Shown: positions 28,230-39,581 of the stretch, in pieces
Position numbering within the stretch: the stretch's first letter is position 1
Layout: each line of letters opens with the position of its first letter
Assembly: GCF_016406145.1 (NCBI RefSeq)
Contig: NZ_CP066306.1
Location: 5,270,001 to 5,334,000, forward strand
Length of the DNA stretch: 64,000 nt
Source of the DNA: Pseudomonas putida
GTDB lineage: Bacteria > Pseudomonadota > Gammaproteobacteria > Pseudomonadales > Pseudomonadaceae
Direction of reading: 5' to 3'
Made by a program: the position numbers and the translations under genes
Notes under the pieces: generated by a model
What the model saw: only the letters and a program-made list of their open reading frames with translations
What the model was told of the DNA's origin: nothing
Databases searched by the model: none

Positions 28230-29501
28230 ATGAGCTACGTTATCGACCGACGCCTGAACGGCAAGAACAAAAGCACGGTCAATCGCCAGCGTTTCTTGCG
28301 GCGCTACCGTGAACACATCAAGAAAGCCGTCGAAGAAGCCGTAAGCCGTCGCTCCATCATGGACATGGAGCACGGCGAGCAGATCAGCATCCCGGGACGC
28401 GACATCGACGAACCGGTGTTGCACCATGGCCGCGGCGGCAAGCAGACCATCGTACATCCGGGCAACAAGGAGTTCACCGCTGGCGAACACATCGCCCGGC
28501 CTCAGGGCGGTGGCGGCGGTGGTGGCCGCGGCAAGGCAGGCAACTCCGGCGAGGGCATGGACGACTTCGTCTTCCAGATCACCCAGGAAGAGTTCCTCGA
28601 GTTCATGTTCGAAGACCTCGAACTGCCCAACCTGGTCAAACGCCACCTGACCGGTGCCGACACCTTCAAGACCGTGCGCGCCGGTATCGCCAACGAAGGC
28701 AACCCGTCACGCATCAATATCGTGCGCACCCTTCGCTCGGCCCATGCCCGGCGTATCGCCTTGACCGGCAGCAGCCGTGCACTGCTTCGCGAGGCGCAGA
28801 AGGAACTGGCCCGGTTGAAAGTCGAGGAACCCGACAACTTCACCGACATCCAGGAGGTCGAGCAAGAGATCGAGCGGCTCAAGGCCCGTATCAACCGCCT
28901 TCCGTTCCTGGACACCTTCGACCTTAAGTACAACCTGCTGGTCAAGCAGCCCAACCCCAGTTCCAAGGCAGTGATGTTCTGCCTGATGGACGTGTCCGGC
29001 TCGATGACCCAGGCTACCAAGGACATCGCCAAGCGGTTCTTCATCCTGTTGTACCTGTTCCTCAAGCGCAACTACGACCGCATCGAGGTGGTGTTCATAC
29101 GCCACCACACCAGTGCCCGCGAAGTGGACGAAGAAGAGTTCTTCTATTCCCGCGAGACCGGCGGCACCATCGTTTCCAGTGCACTCAAGATGATGCAGGA
29201 GATCATGGCCGAACGTTACCCGGCCAGCGACTGGAACATTTATGCCGCCCAGGCTTCCGACGGCGACAACTGGAACGACGACTCGCCCATCTGCCGGGAG
29301 ATCCTTTCCAAACAAATCATGCCGCACGTGCAGTACTACACTTACGTGGAGATCACCCCCCGCGAGCATCAGGCGCTGTGGTACGAATACGAGCGTATCG
29401 GCGAGGCTTTCCCCGACACGTTCGCCCAGCAGCAGTTGGTTTCGGCCGGTGACATTTACCCGGTCTTCCGTGAACTCTTCCAGCGCAGGTTAGCCACATG
29501 A
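28230..29501 (+). CDS. yeaH: YeaH/YhbH family protein (DUF444, von Willebrand A-like)
   Basis: A 423-residue DUF444 protein. A MIDAS-like motif, [12 protein letters not shown], sits near residue 255. A seven-glycine tract at about residues 93-99 is followed by a flexible [10 protein letters not shown] linker. The ATG at 28230 has GGAGGG 5 nt upstream. It is placed between prkA and spoVR, the conserved trio, and its stop overlaps the spoVR ATG by 4 bp. The molecular function is not established for the family; it is thought to assist the PrkA kinase system. Confidence 0.9.
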
Positions 29502-31066
29502 CCGCCAGAGCACAGAGACGCCAACCCATTTCCACCGGGTCCGAGTGGACGTTCGAGCTGATCCAGACCTACGATCGTGAAATCGGCCGTCTGGCCGAAC
29601 GTTATGCCCTGGACACCTACCCCAATCAGATCGAAGTGATCACTGCCGAGCAGATGATGGACGCGTATGCTTCCGTCGGCATGCCGCTGGGCTATCACCA
29701 CTGGTCCTACGGTAAACAGTTCCTCAGCACCGAGAAGTCTTACAGCCGCGGCCAGATGGGCCTGGCATACGAAATCGTGATCAACTCCGATCCGTGCATC
29801 GCCTACCTGATGGAAGAAAACACCATGTGCATGCAGGCACTGGTGATTGCCCACGCCTGCTATGGTCACAACAGTTTCTTCAAAGGCAATTACCTGTTCC
29901 GCACATGGACCGACGCCAGTTCGATCATCGACTATCTGGTGTTCGCCAAGCAGTACATTGCCCAGTGCGAAGAGCGCCACGGCATCGATGCAGTCGAAGA
30001 CCTGATCGACTCCTGCCACGCCTTGATGAACTACGGCGTAGACCGCTACAAACGCCCCTACCCGATCTCCGCCGAAGAGGAGCGGCGCCGCCAGAAGGAG
30101 CGAGAGGAGCACCTGCAACGCCAGATCAACGACCTGTGGCGCACCATTCCCAAAGGCGCGGAGAAAGGCGGCGACCGCGATGATGCGCGCTTCCCCGCCG
30201 AACCGCAGGAAAACATCCTATATTTCATCGAAAAACACGCCCCGCTGCTCGAGCCTTGGCAGCGCGAAGTGGTGCGTATCGTGCGCAAGATCGCGCAGTA
30301 CTTCTACCCTCAACGCCAGACACAGGTCATGAACGAAGGGTGGGCGACCTTCTGGCACTACACCTTGATGAACGACCTTTACGACGAGGGTCTGGTCACC
30401 GACGGTTTCATCATGGAATTTCTTCAGTCGCACACCAGCGTGGTGTTCCAGCCCGGCTTCGACAGCCCTTACTACAGCGGCATCAACCCCTATGCCCTGG
30501 GTTTCGCCATGTACACCGACATCCGCCGCATGTGCGAAAACCCTACCGAGGAAGATCGCCGCTGGTTCCCGGACATTGCCGGCAGTGACTGGCTGTCGAC
30601 CATCAAGTTCGCCATGAGCAGCTTCAAGGATGAGAGCTTCATCCTGCAGTACCTGTCTCCCAAGGTGATCCGCGATCTCAAGCTGTTCAGCATCCTCGAT
30701 GACGACCAGCGCGACGACCTGCTGGTGCCGGCGATCCATGACGAAGCTGGCTACCGGGCGATACGCGAGCAACTCGCGGCCCAGTACAACCTGGGCAACC
30801 GCGAACCCAACGTACAGATCTGGAGCATAGACCGCCGCGGCGACCGGTCCCTGACCTTGCGTCACCAGCAACACAACCGCAAACCGCTGGGTGACTCCAC
30901 TGAAGAGGTGCTCAAGCACCTGCACCGCTTGTGGGGCTTCGACATCCACCTGGAAACCGTGCAAGGCGATCAAGTGGTCAAGACCCATCACATGCCACCG
31001 CGTGGCGAGCATGGCGAAGCCGGCGACTATGGCCGTATGGACCTGGCCGTCATCCATCACCTCTAG
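29498..31066 (+). CDS. spoVR: SpoVR family protein (YcgB)
   Basis: A 522-residue protein named after the Bacillus sporulation gene; in non-sporulating bacteria it belongs to the PrkA/YeaH stress group. Conserved features are WSYGKQF near residue 68, [30 protein letters not shown] at about 108-137 (His and Cys rich), and [11 protein letters not shown] near 283. It is translationally coupled to yeaH. The biochemical role is unknown. Confidence 0.9.
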
Positions 31067-31124
31067 CCTACACACCACCATTGCTGCCGACAGGGTATCC
31101 TGTGGGCAGTAATGGAGGCTGTAC

Positions 31125-32237
31125 ATGCAAATCTACAAAGTCGGCGGCGCCGTGCGCGACCGCCTGCTCGGGCGCCCGGTCAGTGATATCGATTGGCTGG
31201 TGGTGGGTGCTAGCGTCGAAGAAATGCACGCCAAGGGCTTTCGCCCGGTCGGCGCTGACTTCCCGGTTTTCCTGCACCCCAAGACGGGCGAGGAATATGC
31301 CTTGGCGCGTACCGAGCGCAAGAGTGGGCGCGGCTATGGCGGTTTTACCTTCCACGCCAGCCCCGAGGTGACTCTCGAAGAAGACCTGATCCGTCGCGAC
31401 CTCACCATCAATGCCATGGCAGAGGATGATCAGGGTAACGTTCTGGACCCCTTTCACGGTCGGGCTGATCTTGAGCAACGCCTTCTGCGCCATGTTTCCC
31501 CGGCATTCGCCGAAGACCCCTTGCGCGTACTGCGGGTTGCCCGCTTTGCCGCGCGCTATGCCCCGCTAGGGTTCAGGGTCGCCGATGAAACACTGGAGCT
31601 GATGAAGCAGATCGCGGCTTCTGGCGAACTGCAGGCGCTGACGGCTGAACGCAGCTGGAAAGAGATCGAGCGCGCACTGATGGAAGACGAGCCACAGGTG
31701 TTCATCAACGTGCTGAGCGACTGCGCAGCACTAAAACAATTGATGCCTGAGCTTGAGGGAGATGCGGCTGCGCTGGCTGCACTGACGCAAGCAGCCGAAC
31801 ATCATCAGCCACTGCACATTCGCTGGGCCTGCCTGCTGCATAACCTGAAGCCAGCCTCAATCAAGGCGCTCAACCAGCGCTTCAAGGCGCCGCGTGAATG
31901 CCAGGAACTGGCCATGCTGGTGGGTGAATGCGCCAGCAACGGCCACAGGGCCTTGCAGCTGGAGCCTGAAGACATGCTGGCATTGCTTCAGAAGTTCGAT
32001 GTGTATCGGCGACCACAACGCTTCGAGGATTTCATTTCCGTGTGCCAGATGGTTGCCCGAGGAAGCGGACAGGCTTATCCACAGGCGGATTACCTGCGCG
32101 CAGCGGCAGCGGCCGCCAGGGCGGTAGAGGCAAAGCCCCTGGTGGAAGCAGGGCTGACCGGGCAGGCATTGGGGGAGGCGCTGAGGCATCAGCGCCTGGA
32201 GGCACTGAAGGCCTACAAGGCCAATGCAGAAAACTGA
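31125..32237 (+). CDS. cca: CCA-adding tRNA nucleotidyltransferase, short form
   Basis: Adds or repairs the 3' CCA of tRNAs. It has 370 residues. The catalytic head is intact: [21 protein letters not shown] (nucleotidyltransferase Asp pair), [10 protein letters not shown], and [13 protein letters not shown]. It is about 40 residues shorter than the E. coli enzyme. In the C-terminal half, the place of the HD phosphohydrolase motif reads CLLHNLKP instead of HD, so phosphatase/phosphodiesterase activity is probably lost while CCA addition remains. GGAGG lies 6 nt before the ATG. It stands alone between spoVR and the convergent folK. Confidence 0.93.
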   Translation: MQIYKVGGAVRDRLLGRPVSDIDWLVVGASVEEMHAKGFRPVGADFPVFLHPKTGEEYALARTERKSGRGYGGFTFHASPEVTLEEDLIRRDLTINAMAEDDQGNVLDPFHGRADLEQRLLRHVSPAFAEDPLRVLRVARFAARYAPLGFRVADETLELMKQIAASGELQALTAERSWKEIERALMEDEPQVFINVLSDCAALKQLMPELEGDAAALAALTQAAEHHQPLHIRWACLLHNLKPASIKALNQRFKAPRECQELAMLVGECASNGHRALQLEPEDMLALLQKFDVYRRPQRFEDFISVCQMVARGSGQAYPQADYLRAAAAAARAVEAKPLVEAGLTGQALGEALRHQRLEALKAYKANAEN

Positions 32238-32250
32238 TCGCTCAACTGCT

Positions 32251-32278
32251 CGTACCTGCCCGCGAAGGGGCCGGTACG
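32251..32278. terminator. Hairpin between convergent cca and folK
   Basis: CGTACC (32251-32256) pairs with GGTACG (32273-32278), with CCC/GGG pairing inside. REP-like composition; no T-run. Confidence 0.4.
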
Positions 32279-32296
32279 TGCAGCGCTGCCCCCGGC

Positions 32297-32806
32297 TCAG
32301 ACGCTGGTAAGCTGCAACCCGCGCCATTCAAACGCAACCGGCGCCAGCACCTGGTCGATATTTGCCTCCTGCCACAACCGGGCCATGCTCTTACCCTCTC
32401 CCGGGTGCACCAGCTCAGGCGCCAGCAATGCCAACGGCCATAGCACGAACGCGTTCTTCAGAATCTCGGCCCTGGGCAGCGCCAGCCCATCGAACGTGCC
32501 ATGCAGATCGTCATACATCAGCACATCGATATCCAGCGGCAGGCCCTTGCGGTCAGGCGCATAGCGGCCATTGTCGGCCTCGATGAACTTGAGCCGGCGG
32601 TCCAGCTCCATCAACCCAAGGTCCGTCTTGCCCGTCACCACGAAATTGATGAATGGACCGCTCTTGATCCCCACAGCCTGGCTTTCGAACGCCGGAGAAC
32701 AACGCATGTCGCAGAGGATCGCCGCCAATGCATCGAGCCCGGCGCACAGGTGCGCATGGCGATCGATGTTGCTGCCCAGGCCCAGGTAAACCGTGCTCAG
32801 AGACAT
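32297..32806 (-). CDS. folK: 2-amino-4-hydroxy-6-hydroxymethyldihydropteridine pyrophosphokinase (FolK)
   Basis: Transfers pyrophosphate from ATP to the pterin alcohol in folate synthesis. It has 169 residues: YLGLGSNIDRHAHL at the N-terminus, and the signature region APDRKGLPLDIDVLMYDD near residue 90. It overlaps folB by 10 bp and is read after it, so the two successive folate steps are coupled. Cca is convergent downstream. Confidence 0.92.
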   Translation of the reverse strand: MSLSTVYLGLGSNIDRHAHLCAGLDALAAILCDMRCSPAFESQAVGIKSGPFINFVVTGKTDLGLMELDRRLKFIEADNGRYAPDRKGLPLDIDVLMYDDLHGTFDGLALPRAEILKNAFVLWPLALLAPELVHPGEGKSMARLWQEANIDQVLAPVAFEWRGLQLTSV

Positions 32807-33153
32807 CCGCGCTCGATCTCCACACCAACACCGCCACGGGCCGCTGGGACCGCGCCCGGCTTGGTCAGCTTGAGCCGCACCCAGGGGATGTGGAACTCTT
32901 CCATCAGGGCCGCGACCAGCCGCTCGGCGAACGTCTCAACCAGCTCGAAACGCGCCTGCTCGGCAAAGGCCTGGATACGCGCCGAAACACTGGCATAGTC
33001 CAGAGCCAGGTTCAGATCATCGCCGGCCGCTGCCGGGCGATTGTCCCAGGCGAAACTCAGGTCCAGGCGCAGGCACTGGCGAATATCCCGTTCCCAGTCA
33101 TAGGCACCGATGACGGTATCGACTTCCAGGCCTTCGATGAACACTCTGTCCAA
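32797..33153 (-). CDS. folB: Dihydroneopterin aldolase (FolB)
   Basis: Cleaves dihydroneopterin to the substrate of FolK. I take the TTG at 33151-33153 as start ([22 protein letters not shown]), because GGAG lies 8 nt upstream and the length (118 residues) fits the family. Another TTG eight codons earlier is possible. The active-site region has the conserved Glu in IGAYDWER and a Lys in [10 protein letters not shown]. Confidence 0.9.
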   Translation of the reverse strand: MDRVFIEGLEVDTVIGAYDWERDIRQCLRLDLSFAWDNRPAAAGDDLNLALDYASVSARIQAFAEQARFELVETFAERLVAALMEEFHIPWVRLKLTKPGAVPAARGGVGVEIERGCL

Positions 33154-33227
33154 GCACTTCTCTCCACAGCACGACAAGGGCGACTGGCGCCGTTAGAATC
33201 AGGGCGTCCTCGCCCGGAATAGTTAGC

Positions 33228-33797
33228 ATGTTTTGGTTACTGGCGCTGCTCGCCTACCTGCTCGGCTCGCTGTCCTTCGCCATCGTCCTCAGCCGCCTCT
33301 CGGGCAGCCCGGACCCGCGCTCCTGCGGTTCGGGCAATGCCGGCGCCACCAACATGCTACGCCTGGCGGGCCGCAAAATGGCGATCCTGACCCTGCTTGG
33401 CGACCTGTGCAAGGGCTTGCTGCCCGTAATGCTGGCACGCCTGGCCGGGCTAGACCTGCAAGAGCAGGCCTGGGTAGGCGTCTGCGCGGTGCTCGGCCAC
33501 CTGTTCCCAGTGTACTTCCGCTTCCAGGGCGGCAAGGGCGTGGCCACGGCGGCCGGCATGCTCATGGGCCTGTACTTCCCCGCCGCGCTACTGGCCATCG
33601 CCGCCTGGCTGCTGACGTTCTACCTCACCCGCACCAGCTCGCTGGCCGCGCTGATTGCCACACCGCTGACCCTGCCACTGCTGGCCTGGCGTGAGCCAGC
33701 GGCCCTGCTGCCGATCAGCGTGCTGACCGTGATGATCGTCTGGCGCCACCGCAATAACCTGCGCGATCTGTTCGCCGGGCGCGAACGCCACTTCTGA
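33228..33797 (+). CDS. plsY: Acyl-phosphate glycerol-3-phosphate acyltransferase PlsY
   Basis: A 189-residue inner-membrane enzyme that makes lysophosphatidic acid from acyl-phosphate, the first step of phospholipid synthesis. About five membrane segments are visible. The three family motifs are clear: [14 protein letters not shown] (residues 36-50), [12 protein letters not shown] (about 94-105), and the third loop at about 145-150. It is divergent from folB and convergent with tsaD, with only 16 bp between stops. Confidence 0.93.
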   Translation: MFWLLALLAYLLGSLSFAIVLSRLSGSPDPRSCGSGNAGATNMLRLAGRKMAILTLLGDLCKGLLPVMLARLAGLDLQEQAWVGVCAVLGHLFPVYFRFQGGKGVATAAGMLMGLYFPAALLAIAAWLLTFYLTRTSSLAALIATPLTLPLLAWREPAALLPISVLTVMIVWRHRNNLRDLFAGRERHF

Positions 33798-33813
33798 CGC
33801 ACACGCAGGCAGC

Positions 33814-34839
33814 TTACAACGGTGGCAACTGCTCCATCGGCCAGCGCGCCTGCACGCTGATCGCCAGGTCCTGCTGCTGCCCGGCCAACAACCGCTGGCA
33901 ACCGGCATAGGCGATCATCGCGCCATTGTCGGTACAGAACTGGGGACGGGCGTAGTACACATTGCCTTTGATACTGCCGAGCATGTCCTCGAGGGACGCA
34001 CGCAATGCCTTGTTGGCGCTCACGCCACCGGCAATCACCAGACGCTTGAGGCCGGTCTGCTTCAGTGCGCGCTTGCACTTGATGGTCAGAGTCTCCACCA
34101 CAGCCTGCTGGAACGCCAGGGACACGTCGCAACGGGTTTGCTCGTTGTCGTCGCCAGCATCGCGGCACTGCTGCCAGGTGTTCAGGGCAAAGGTCTTGAG
34201 GCCACTGAAGCTGAACGCCAGGCCCGGACGGTCGGTCATCGGCCGCGGGAACACAAAGCGCCCCGGTACGCCCCGTTCGGCCAGACGAGCGATTTCCGGG
34301 CCACCCGGGTAATTGAGGCCGATCAGCTTGGCAGTCTTGTCGAACGCTTCGCCAGCAGCGTCATCCAGGCTCTCGCCCAACAACTCGTACTGGCCGATGC
34401 CATCGACGCGAACCAGTTGGGTATGCCCCCCTGACACCAACAAAGCGACGAACGGAAACTGCGGTGGATTTTCCTCAAGCATGGGCGCCAACAGATGGCC
34501 TTCCATATGATGCACGCCGATCGCCGGAATATCCCATGCGAAAGCCAGAGCCTGGGCGCAGGAAGCCCCCACCAGCAGCGCTCCGACCAGGCCAGGGCCT
34601 GCGGTGTAGGCAATGGCGTCGATCTCGGTGGCCACGCAGCCCGCCTCGTCCAGCACCTGGCGGATCAGGGGCAGCATGCGCTTGACGTGGTCCCGCGAGG
34701 CAAGCTCGGGTACCACCCCGCCAAACACGCGGTGCAGGTCGATCTGGCTGAACAGCGCGTCGGCCAACAAACCGCGTTCGCTGTCGTATAATGCGACGCC
34801 GGTTTCGTCGCAGGATGTTTCCAATCCCAGTACTAGCAT
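33814..34839 (-). CDS. tsaD: tRNA N6-threonylcarbamoyladenosine transferase TsaD
   Basis: Transfers threonylcarbamoyl to A37 of ANN-decoding tRNAs with TsaB/TsaE. It has 341 residues. The metal-binding HMEGH is in [13 protein letters not shown] (about 110-118), ATP-site motifs SGGHTQLV and [10 protein letters not shown] are present, and [13 protein letters not shown] is near the C-terminus. It is divergent from rpsU, the classical tsaD/rpsU-dnaG-rpoD arrangement. Confidence 0.95.
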   Translation of the reverse strand: MLVLGLETSCDETGVALYDSERGLLADALFSQIDLHRVFGGVVPELASRDHVKRMLPLIRQVLDEAGCVATEIDAIAYTAGPGLVGALLVGASCAQALAFAWDIPAIGVHHMEGHLLAPMLEENPPQFPFVALLVSGGHTQLVRVDGIGQYELLGESLDDAAGEAFDKTAKLIGLNYPGGPEIARLAERGVPGRFVFPRPMTDRPGLAFSFSGLKTFALNTWQQCRDAGDDNEQTRCDVSLAFQQAVVETLTIKCKRALKQTGLKRLVIAGGVSANKALRASLEDMLGSIKGNVYYARPQFCTDNGAMIAYAGCQRLLAGQQQDLAISVQARWPMEQLPPL

Positions 34840-34926
34840 GGGCTCGTCCCTTGTGGGGGCTGATTTCGAAGCCGCGCATGATAGTCCCCGTGCCGGGTGC
34901 CGACCAGCGGTTTTCGATCAGAGGCT

Positions 34927-34955
34927 TTGCATTCCGGCTTGCTAAGGGTTAACAT
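34927..34955 (+). promoter_or_regulatory. Weak candidate promoter for rpsU
   Basis: TTGCAT (34927-34932), 17-bp spacer, TAACAT (34950-34955), about 90 bp before the rpsU ATG in the 204-bp tsaD-rpsU gap. Matches are modest; I see no gene in the gap. Confidence 0.3.
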
Positions 34956-35043
34956 CCGCAACCCTTGAAAACCGACGTTCTCCAGCACACCTTTGTTTTG
35001 CCAGGAGCACGTCTACCCCGGTAATGAATTAAGGTAGCCCTGG

Positions 35044-35259
35044 ATGCCAGCCGTCAAAGTTAAAGAGAACGAACCCTTCGACGTAGCTCTGCGTCGTTTC
35101 AAGCGCTCCTGCGAAAAAGCCGGTGTACTGGCTGAAGTTCGTAGCCGCGAGTTTTACGAGAAGCCGACCGCCGAGCGTAAGCGTAAAGCAGCTGCTGCTG
35201 TTAAGCGTCACGCCAAGAAAGTTCAGCGCGAACAGCGCCGCGCCGTTCGTCTGTACTAA
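35044..35259 (+). CDS. rpsU: 30S ribosomal protein S21
   Basis: A 71-residue basic protein ([20 protein letters not shown]...) of normal length for S21, needed for initiation on natural mRNAs. First gene of the rpsU-dnaG-rpoD macromolecular-synthesis group. Two hairpins separate it from dnaG, so S21 can be made in excess of primase. Confidence 0.96.
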   Translation: MPAVKVKENEPFDVALRRFKRSCEKAGVLAEVRSREFYEKPTAERKRKAAAAVKRHAKKVQREQRRAVRLY

Positions 35260-35294
35260 TACAGTACAGCCGTTCTACGCAAAGCTTCTGCCCT

Positions 35295-35313
35295 GCCCGG
35301 CTCACCGCCGGGC
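35295..35313 (+). terminator. Hairpin 1 after rpsU
   Basis: GCCCGGC-TCACC-GCCGGGC, perfect 7-bp stem 36 bp past the rpsU stop. The 300-bp rpsU-dnaG gap (35260-35559) holds this and a second hairpin; I see no gene in it. Confidence 0.5.
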
Positions 35314-35335
35314 CGATGGCAGCGGTTTGTTTCAA

Positions 35336-35356
35336 CCTTGAGCAGCTAGCTCAAGG
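35336..35356 (+). terminator. Hairpin 2 after rpsU
   Basis: CCTTGAGC-AGCTA-GCTCAAGG, perfect 8-bp stem without a T-run. It may act as a processing or partial termination site between rpsU and dnaG. Confidence 0.45.
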
Positions 35357-35559
35357 CGTCCATCGCAACTTGCAATGGGCAAAGCGCATCAAAACGTCAG
35401 AGCTGGTTTCGACCAGTCGTGCACGTCCTCACTGACGAGCCCCTGGTTAACCTGGAGGCTACCGACGAGCACACATTCCCTCGCACATCCCCTAGCAGCT
35501 CTTGCCCCTAACGGCGCGCTAGCGATTAGACTTGCCAGTTGCCAGATGACGAGACTGCC

Positions 35560-37542
35560 ATGGCCGGGCTGATTCCCCAAAGCTTCATTGACGACCTGAT
35601 CAACCGCCTCGACATCGTCGACGTGGTAAGTTCGCGTGTCCAGCTGAAAAAGGCCGGCAAGAATTACTCCGCCTGCTGCCCGTTCCACAAAGAGAAAACC
35701 CCGTCCTTCACGGTCAGCCCGGACAAGCAGTTCTACTACTGCTTCGGTTGCGGCGCAGGCGGCAACGCCCTGGGTTTCGTCATGGACCACGACAACCTGG
35801 ACTTTCCCCAGGCCGTCGAGGAACTGGCCCGCGCCGCAGGCATGGAAGTACCACGCGAGGAAGGCCGGCGCGGCCAGAAGCCGCGACAACCTACAGACTC
35901 GCCGCTTTACCCGCTGCTGGATGCAGCCTCGGAATTCTACCGCCAGGCCCTGCGCAGCCACCCCACCCGCAAGGCAGCGGTGGATTACCTCAAGGGCCGC
36001 GGCCTGTCGGGCGAGATTGCCCGCGACTTCGGCCTGGGGTTCGCACCACCTGGCTGGGACAACCTGCTCAAGCACCTCGGCGCGGACACCCTGCAACAGA
36101 AGGTGATGATCGACGCCGGCCTGCTGATCGAAAACGCCGAAAGCGGCAAGCGCTACGACCGCTTCCGCGACCGGGTGATGTTCCCGATACGCGACAGCCG
36201 CGGGCGCATCATCGCCTTCGGCGGCCGCGTTCTGGGCGACGACAAGCCCAAGTACCTCAACTCCCCGGAGACCCCGGTATTCCATAAGGGCCAGGAACTT
36301 TACGGGCTGTATGAGGCGCGCAAGCACAACCGCAACCTCGACGAGATCATCGTCGTCGAGGGCTACATGGATGTCATCGCCCTGGCCCAGCAAGGCCTGC
36401 GCAACGCCGTAGCCACACTCGGCACCGCCACCAGCGAAGAACACCTCAAGCGCTTGTTTCGCGTGGTGCCCAGCGTACTGTTCTGCTTCGACGGCGACCA
36501 GGCCGGGCGCAAGGCCGCCTGGCGCGCCCTGGAGTCGACCCTCTCGGCACTGCAGGACGGGCGCCGCGCGCGCTTCCTGTTCCTGCCCGAAGGCGAGGAC
36601 CCGGACAGCCTGGTGCGCGCAGAAGGCACCGATGCCTTCATGGCGCGCATCAACCAGCACGCCCAGCCGCTGGCCGACTATTTCTTCGAGCAACTGAGCG
36701 TCGAGGCCGACCCGCGCTCGCTTGAAGGCAAGGCGCACATGGCGACCCTCGCTGCACCGTTGATCGAAAAAATTCCCGGCGCCAACCTGCGTCAGTTGAT
36801 GCGCAACCGCCTGAAGGAAATTACCGGCCTCGATCCACAGCAGGTCGAGCAGTTGGCCCAGCAGGCACCTGCCGCCAACAGCGTGCCGGACTATGATCCT
36901 GGCTACGACTACGACGCCATGGCTAGCTACACCCCCGACTATGGCGACATGCCGCAACACGACTACGCCCCGGCGCAGCAGGAGCAGCAGTGGAAGCCGA
37001 ACAAGGGGGGCGGCAAGAAGCCGTGGAGCGACAAGCCCTGGGACAAGAACCGCAAAGCAGGCAAGCCGTGGCAGCAGCGTGATGAAGCGCCACCACGCAC
37101 GCCAGCACCGGTGGAACCCCCGACCCTGGCGGCCTTGCGCACGCTGCTGCACCACCCGCTGCTGGCCGGCAAAGTCGAGGACGCCAGCCACTTTGCCGAC
37201 GAAGAGCACCTCTACAGCCAGTTGCTGGTGGCGCTGATCGAGGCCGCGCAGAAAAATCCTGGGCTAAGCTCAATGCAGCTGATCGCACGCTGGCACGGGA
37301 CTGAACAGGGCCGCTTGCTGCGAGCCCTGGCAGAAAAGGAATGGCTGATCGTGGCCGACAACCTTGAACAACAGTTTTTCGACACTATAACTAGCTTGTC
37401 CGCCCGCCAACGCGAGCGCAGCCTGGAACATCTGCTCAGGAAAGCACGTCAAAGCGAGTTGAGCAGTGAGGAAAAATCTCAGCTTCTCGCCCTGCTGAGC
37501 CGGAATGTTCCCGCACAAACGCCGACCTCATCTGGCGCGTGA
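35560..37542 (+). CDS. dnaG: DNA primase DnaG
   Basis: Makes RNA primers for replication. It has 660 residues from the ATG at 35560 (MAGLIPQSFIDDL). The zinc-binding domain is CCPFHKEKTPSFTVSPD...FGCGAGG (about 40-65). The RNA polymerase/TOPRIM core has EGYMDVIALAQ (about 267) and FDGDQAGRKA (about 308). The C-terminal DnaB-binding domain starts near residue 520. Between core and C-terminus (about 440-520) lies an unusual linker rich in Tyr/Asp and then in Lys/Trp/Pro/Gly, longer than in E. coli DnaG (581 residues). Confidence 0.96.
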   Translation: MAGLIPQSFIDDLINRLDIVDVVSSRVQLKKAGKNYSACCPFHKEKTPSFTVSPDKQFYYCFGCGAGGNALGFVMDHDNLDFPQAVEELARAAGMEVPREEGRRGQKPRQPTDSPLYPLLDAASEFYRQALRSHPTRKAAVDYLKGRGLSGEIARDFGLGFAPPGWDNLLKHLGADTLQQKVMIDAGLLIENAESGKRYDRFRDRVMFPIRDSRGRIIAFGGRVLGDDKPKYLNSPETPVFHKGQELYGLYEARKHNRNLDEIIVVEGYMDVIALAQQGLRNAVATLGTATSEEHLKRLFRVVPSVLFCFDGDQAGRKAAWRALESTLSALQDGRRARFLFLPEGEDPDSLVRAEGTDAFMARINQHAQPLADYFFEQLSVEADPRSLEGKAHMATLAAPLIEKIPGANLRQLMRNRLKEITGLDPQQVEQLAQQAPAANSVPDYDPGYDYDAMASYTPDYGDMPQHDYAPAQQEQQWKPNKGGGKKPWSDKPWDKNRKAGKPWQQRDEAPPRTPAPVEPPTLAALRTLLHHPLLAGKVEDASHFADEEHLYSQLLVALIEAAQKNPGLSSMQLIARWHGTEQGRLLRALAEKEWLIVADNLEQQFFDTITSLSARQRERSLEHLLRKARQSELSSEEKSQLLALLSRNVPAQTPTSSGA

Positions 37543-37556
37543 GGCCCATGCTCGGG

Positions 37557-37562
37557 TATAAT
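37557..37562 (+). promoter_or_regulatory. Candidate -10 element for an rpoD promoter
   Basis: Perfect TATAAT in the 67-bp dnaG-rpoD gap, about 48 bp before the rpoD ATG. No good -35 is seen at 16-18 bp, so it is a weak call on its own. Confidence 0.35.
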
Positions 37563-37609
37563 CCTCGGCTTGTTTTTTGCCCGCCAAGACCTTCAGTGGA
37601 TAGGGTGTT

Positions 37610-39460
<1,851 letters not shown>

Positions 39461-39467
39461 TGACGAA

Positions 39468-39490
39468 CCCCGGCCCAGGCCGGGGTTTTT
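39468..39490 (+). terminator. Intrinsic terminator after rpoD
   Basis: CCCCGGCC-CA-GGCCGGGG followed by TTTTT, 7 bp past the rpoD stop. Textbook form. Confidence 0.88.
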
Positions 39491-39581
39491 CTTATGTGAC
39501 AAAAGGTCGTGGCAAGTAGCTACCCTTAGCGGCGATTGCCCGTCTACACTCGAGTTCAGACCACCTGAATGCGAGGCTGCC

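Noticed and set aside
35389..37209. 606-codon frame antisense to dnaG
   Set aside because: Shadow of dnaG; no protein family recognised.
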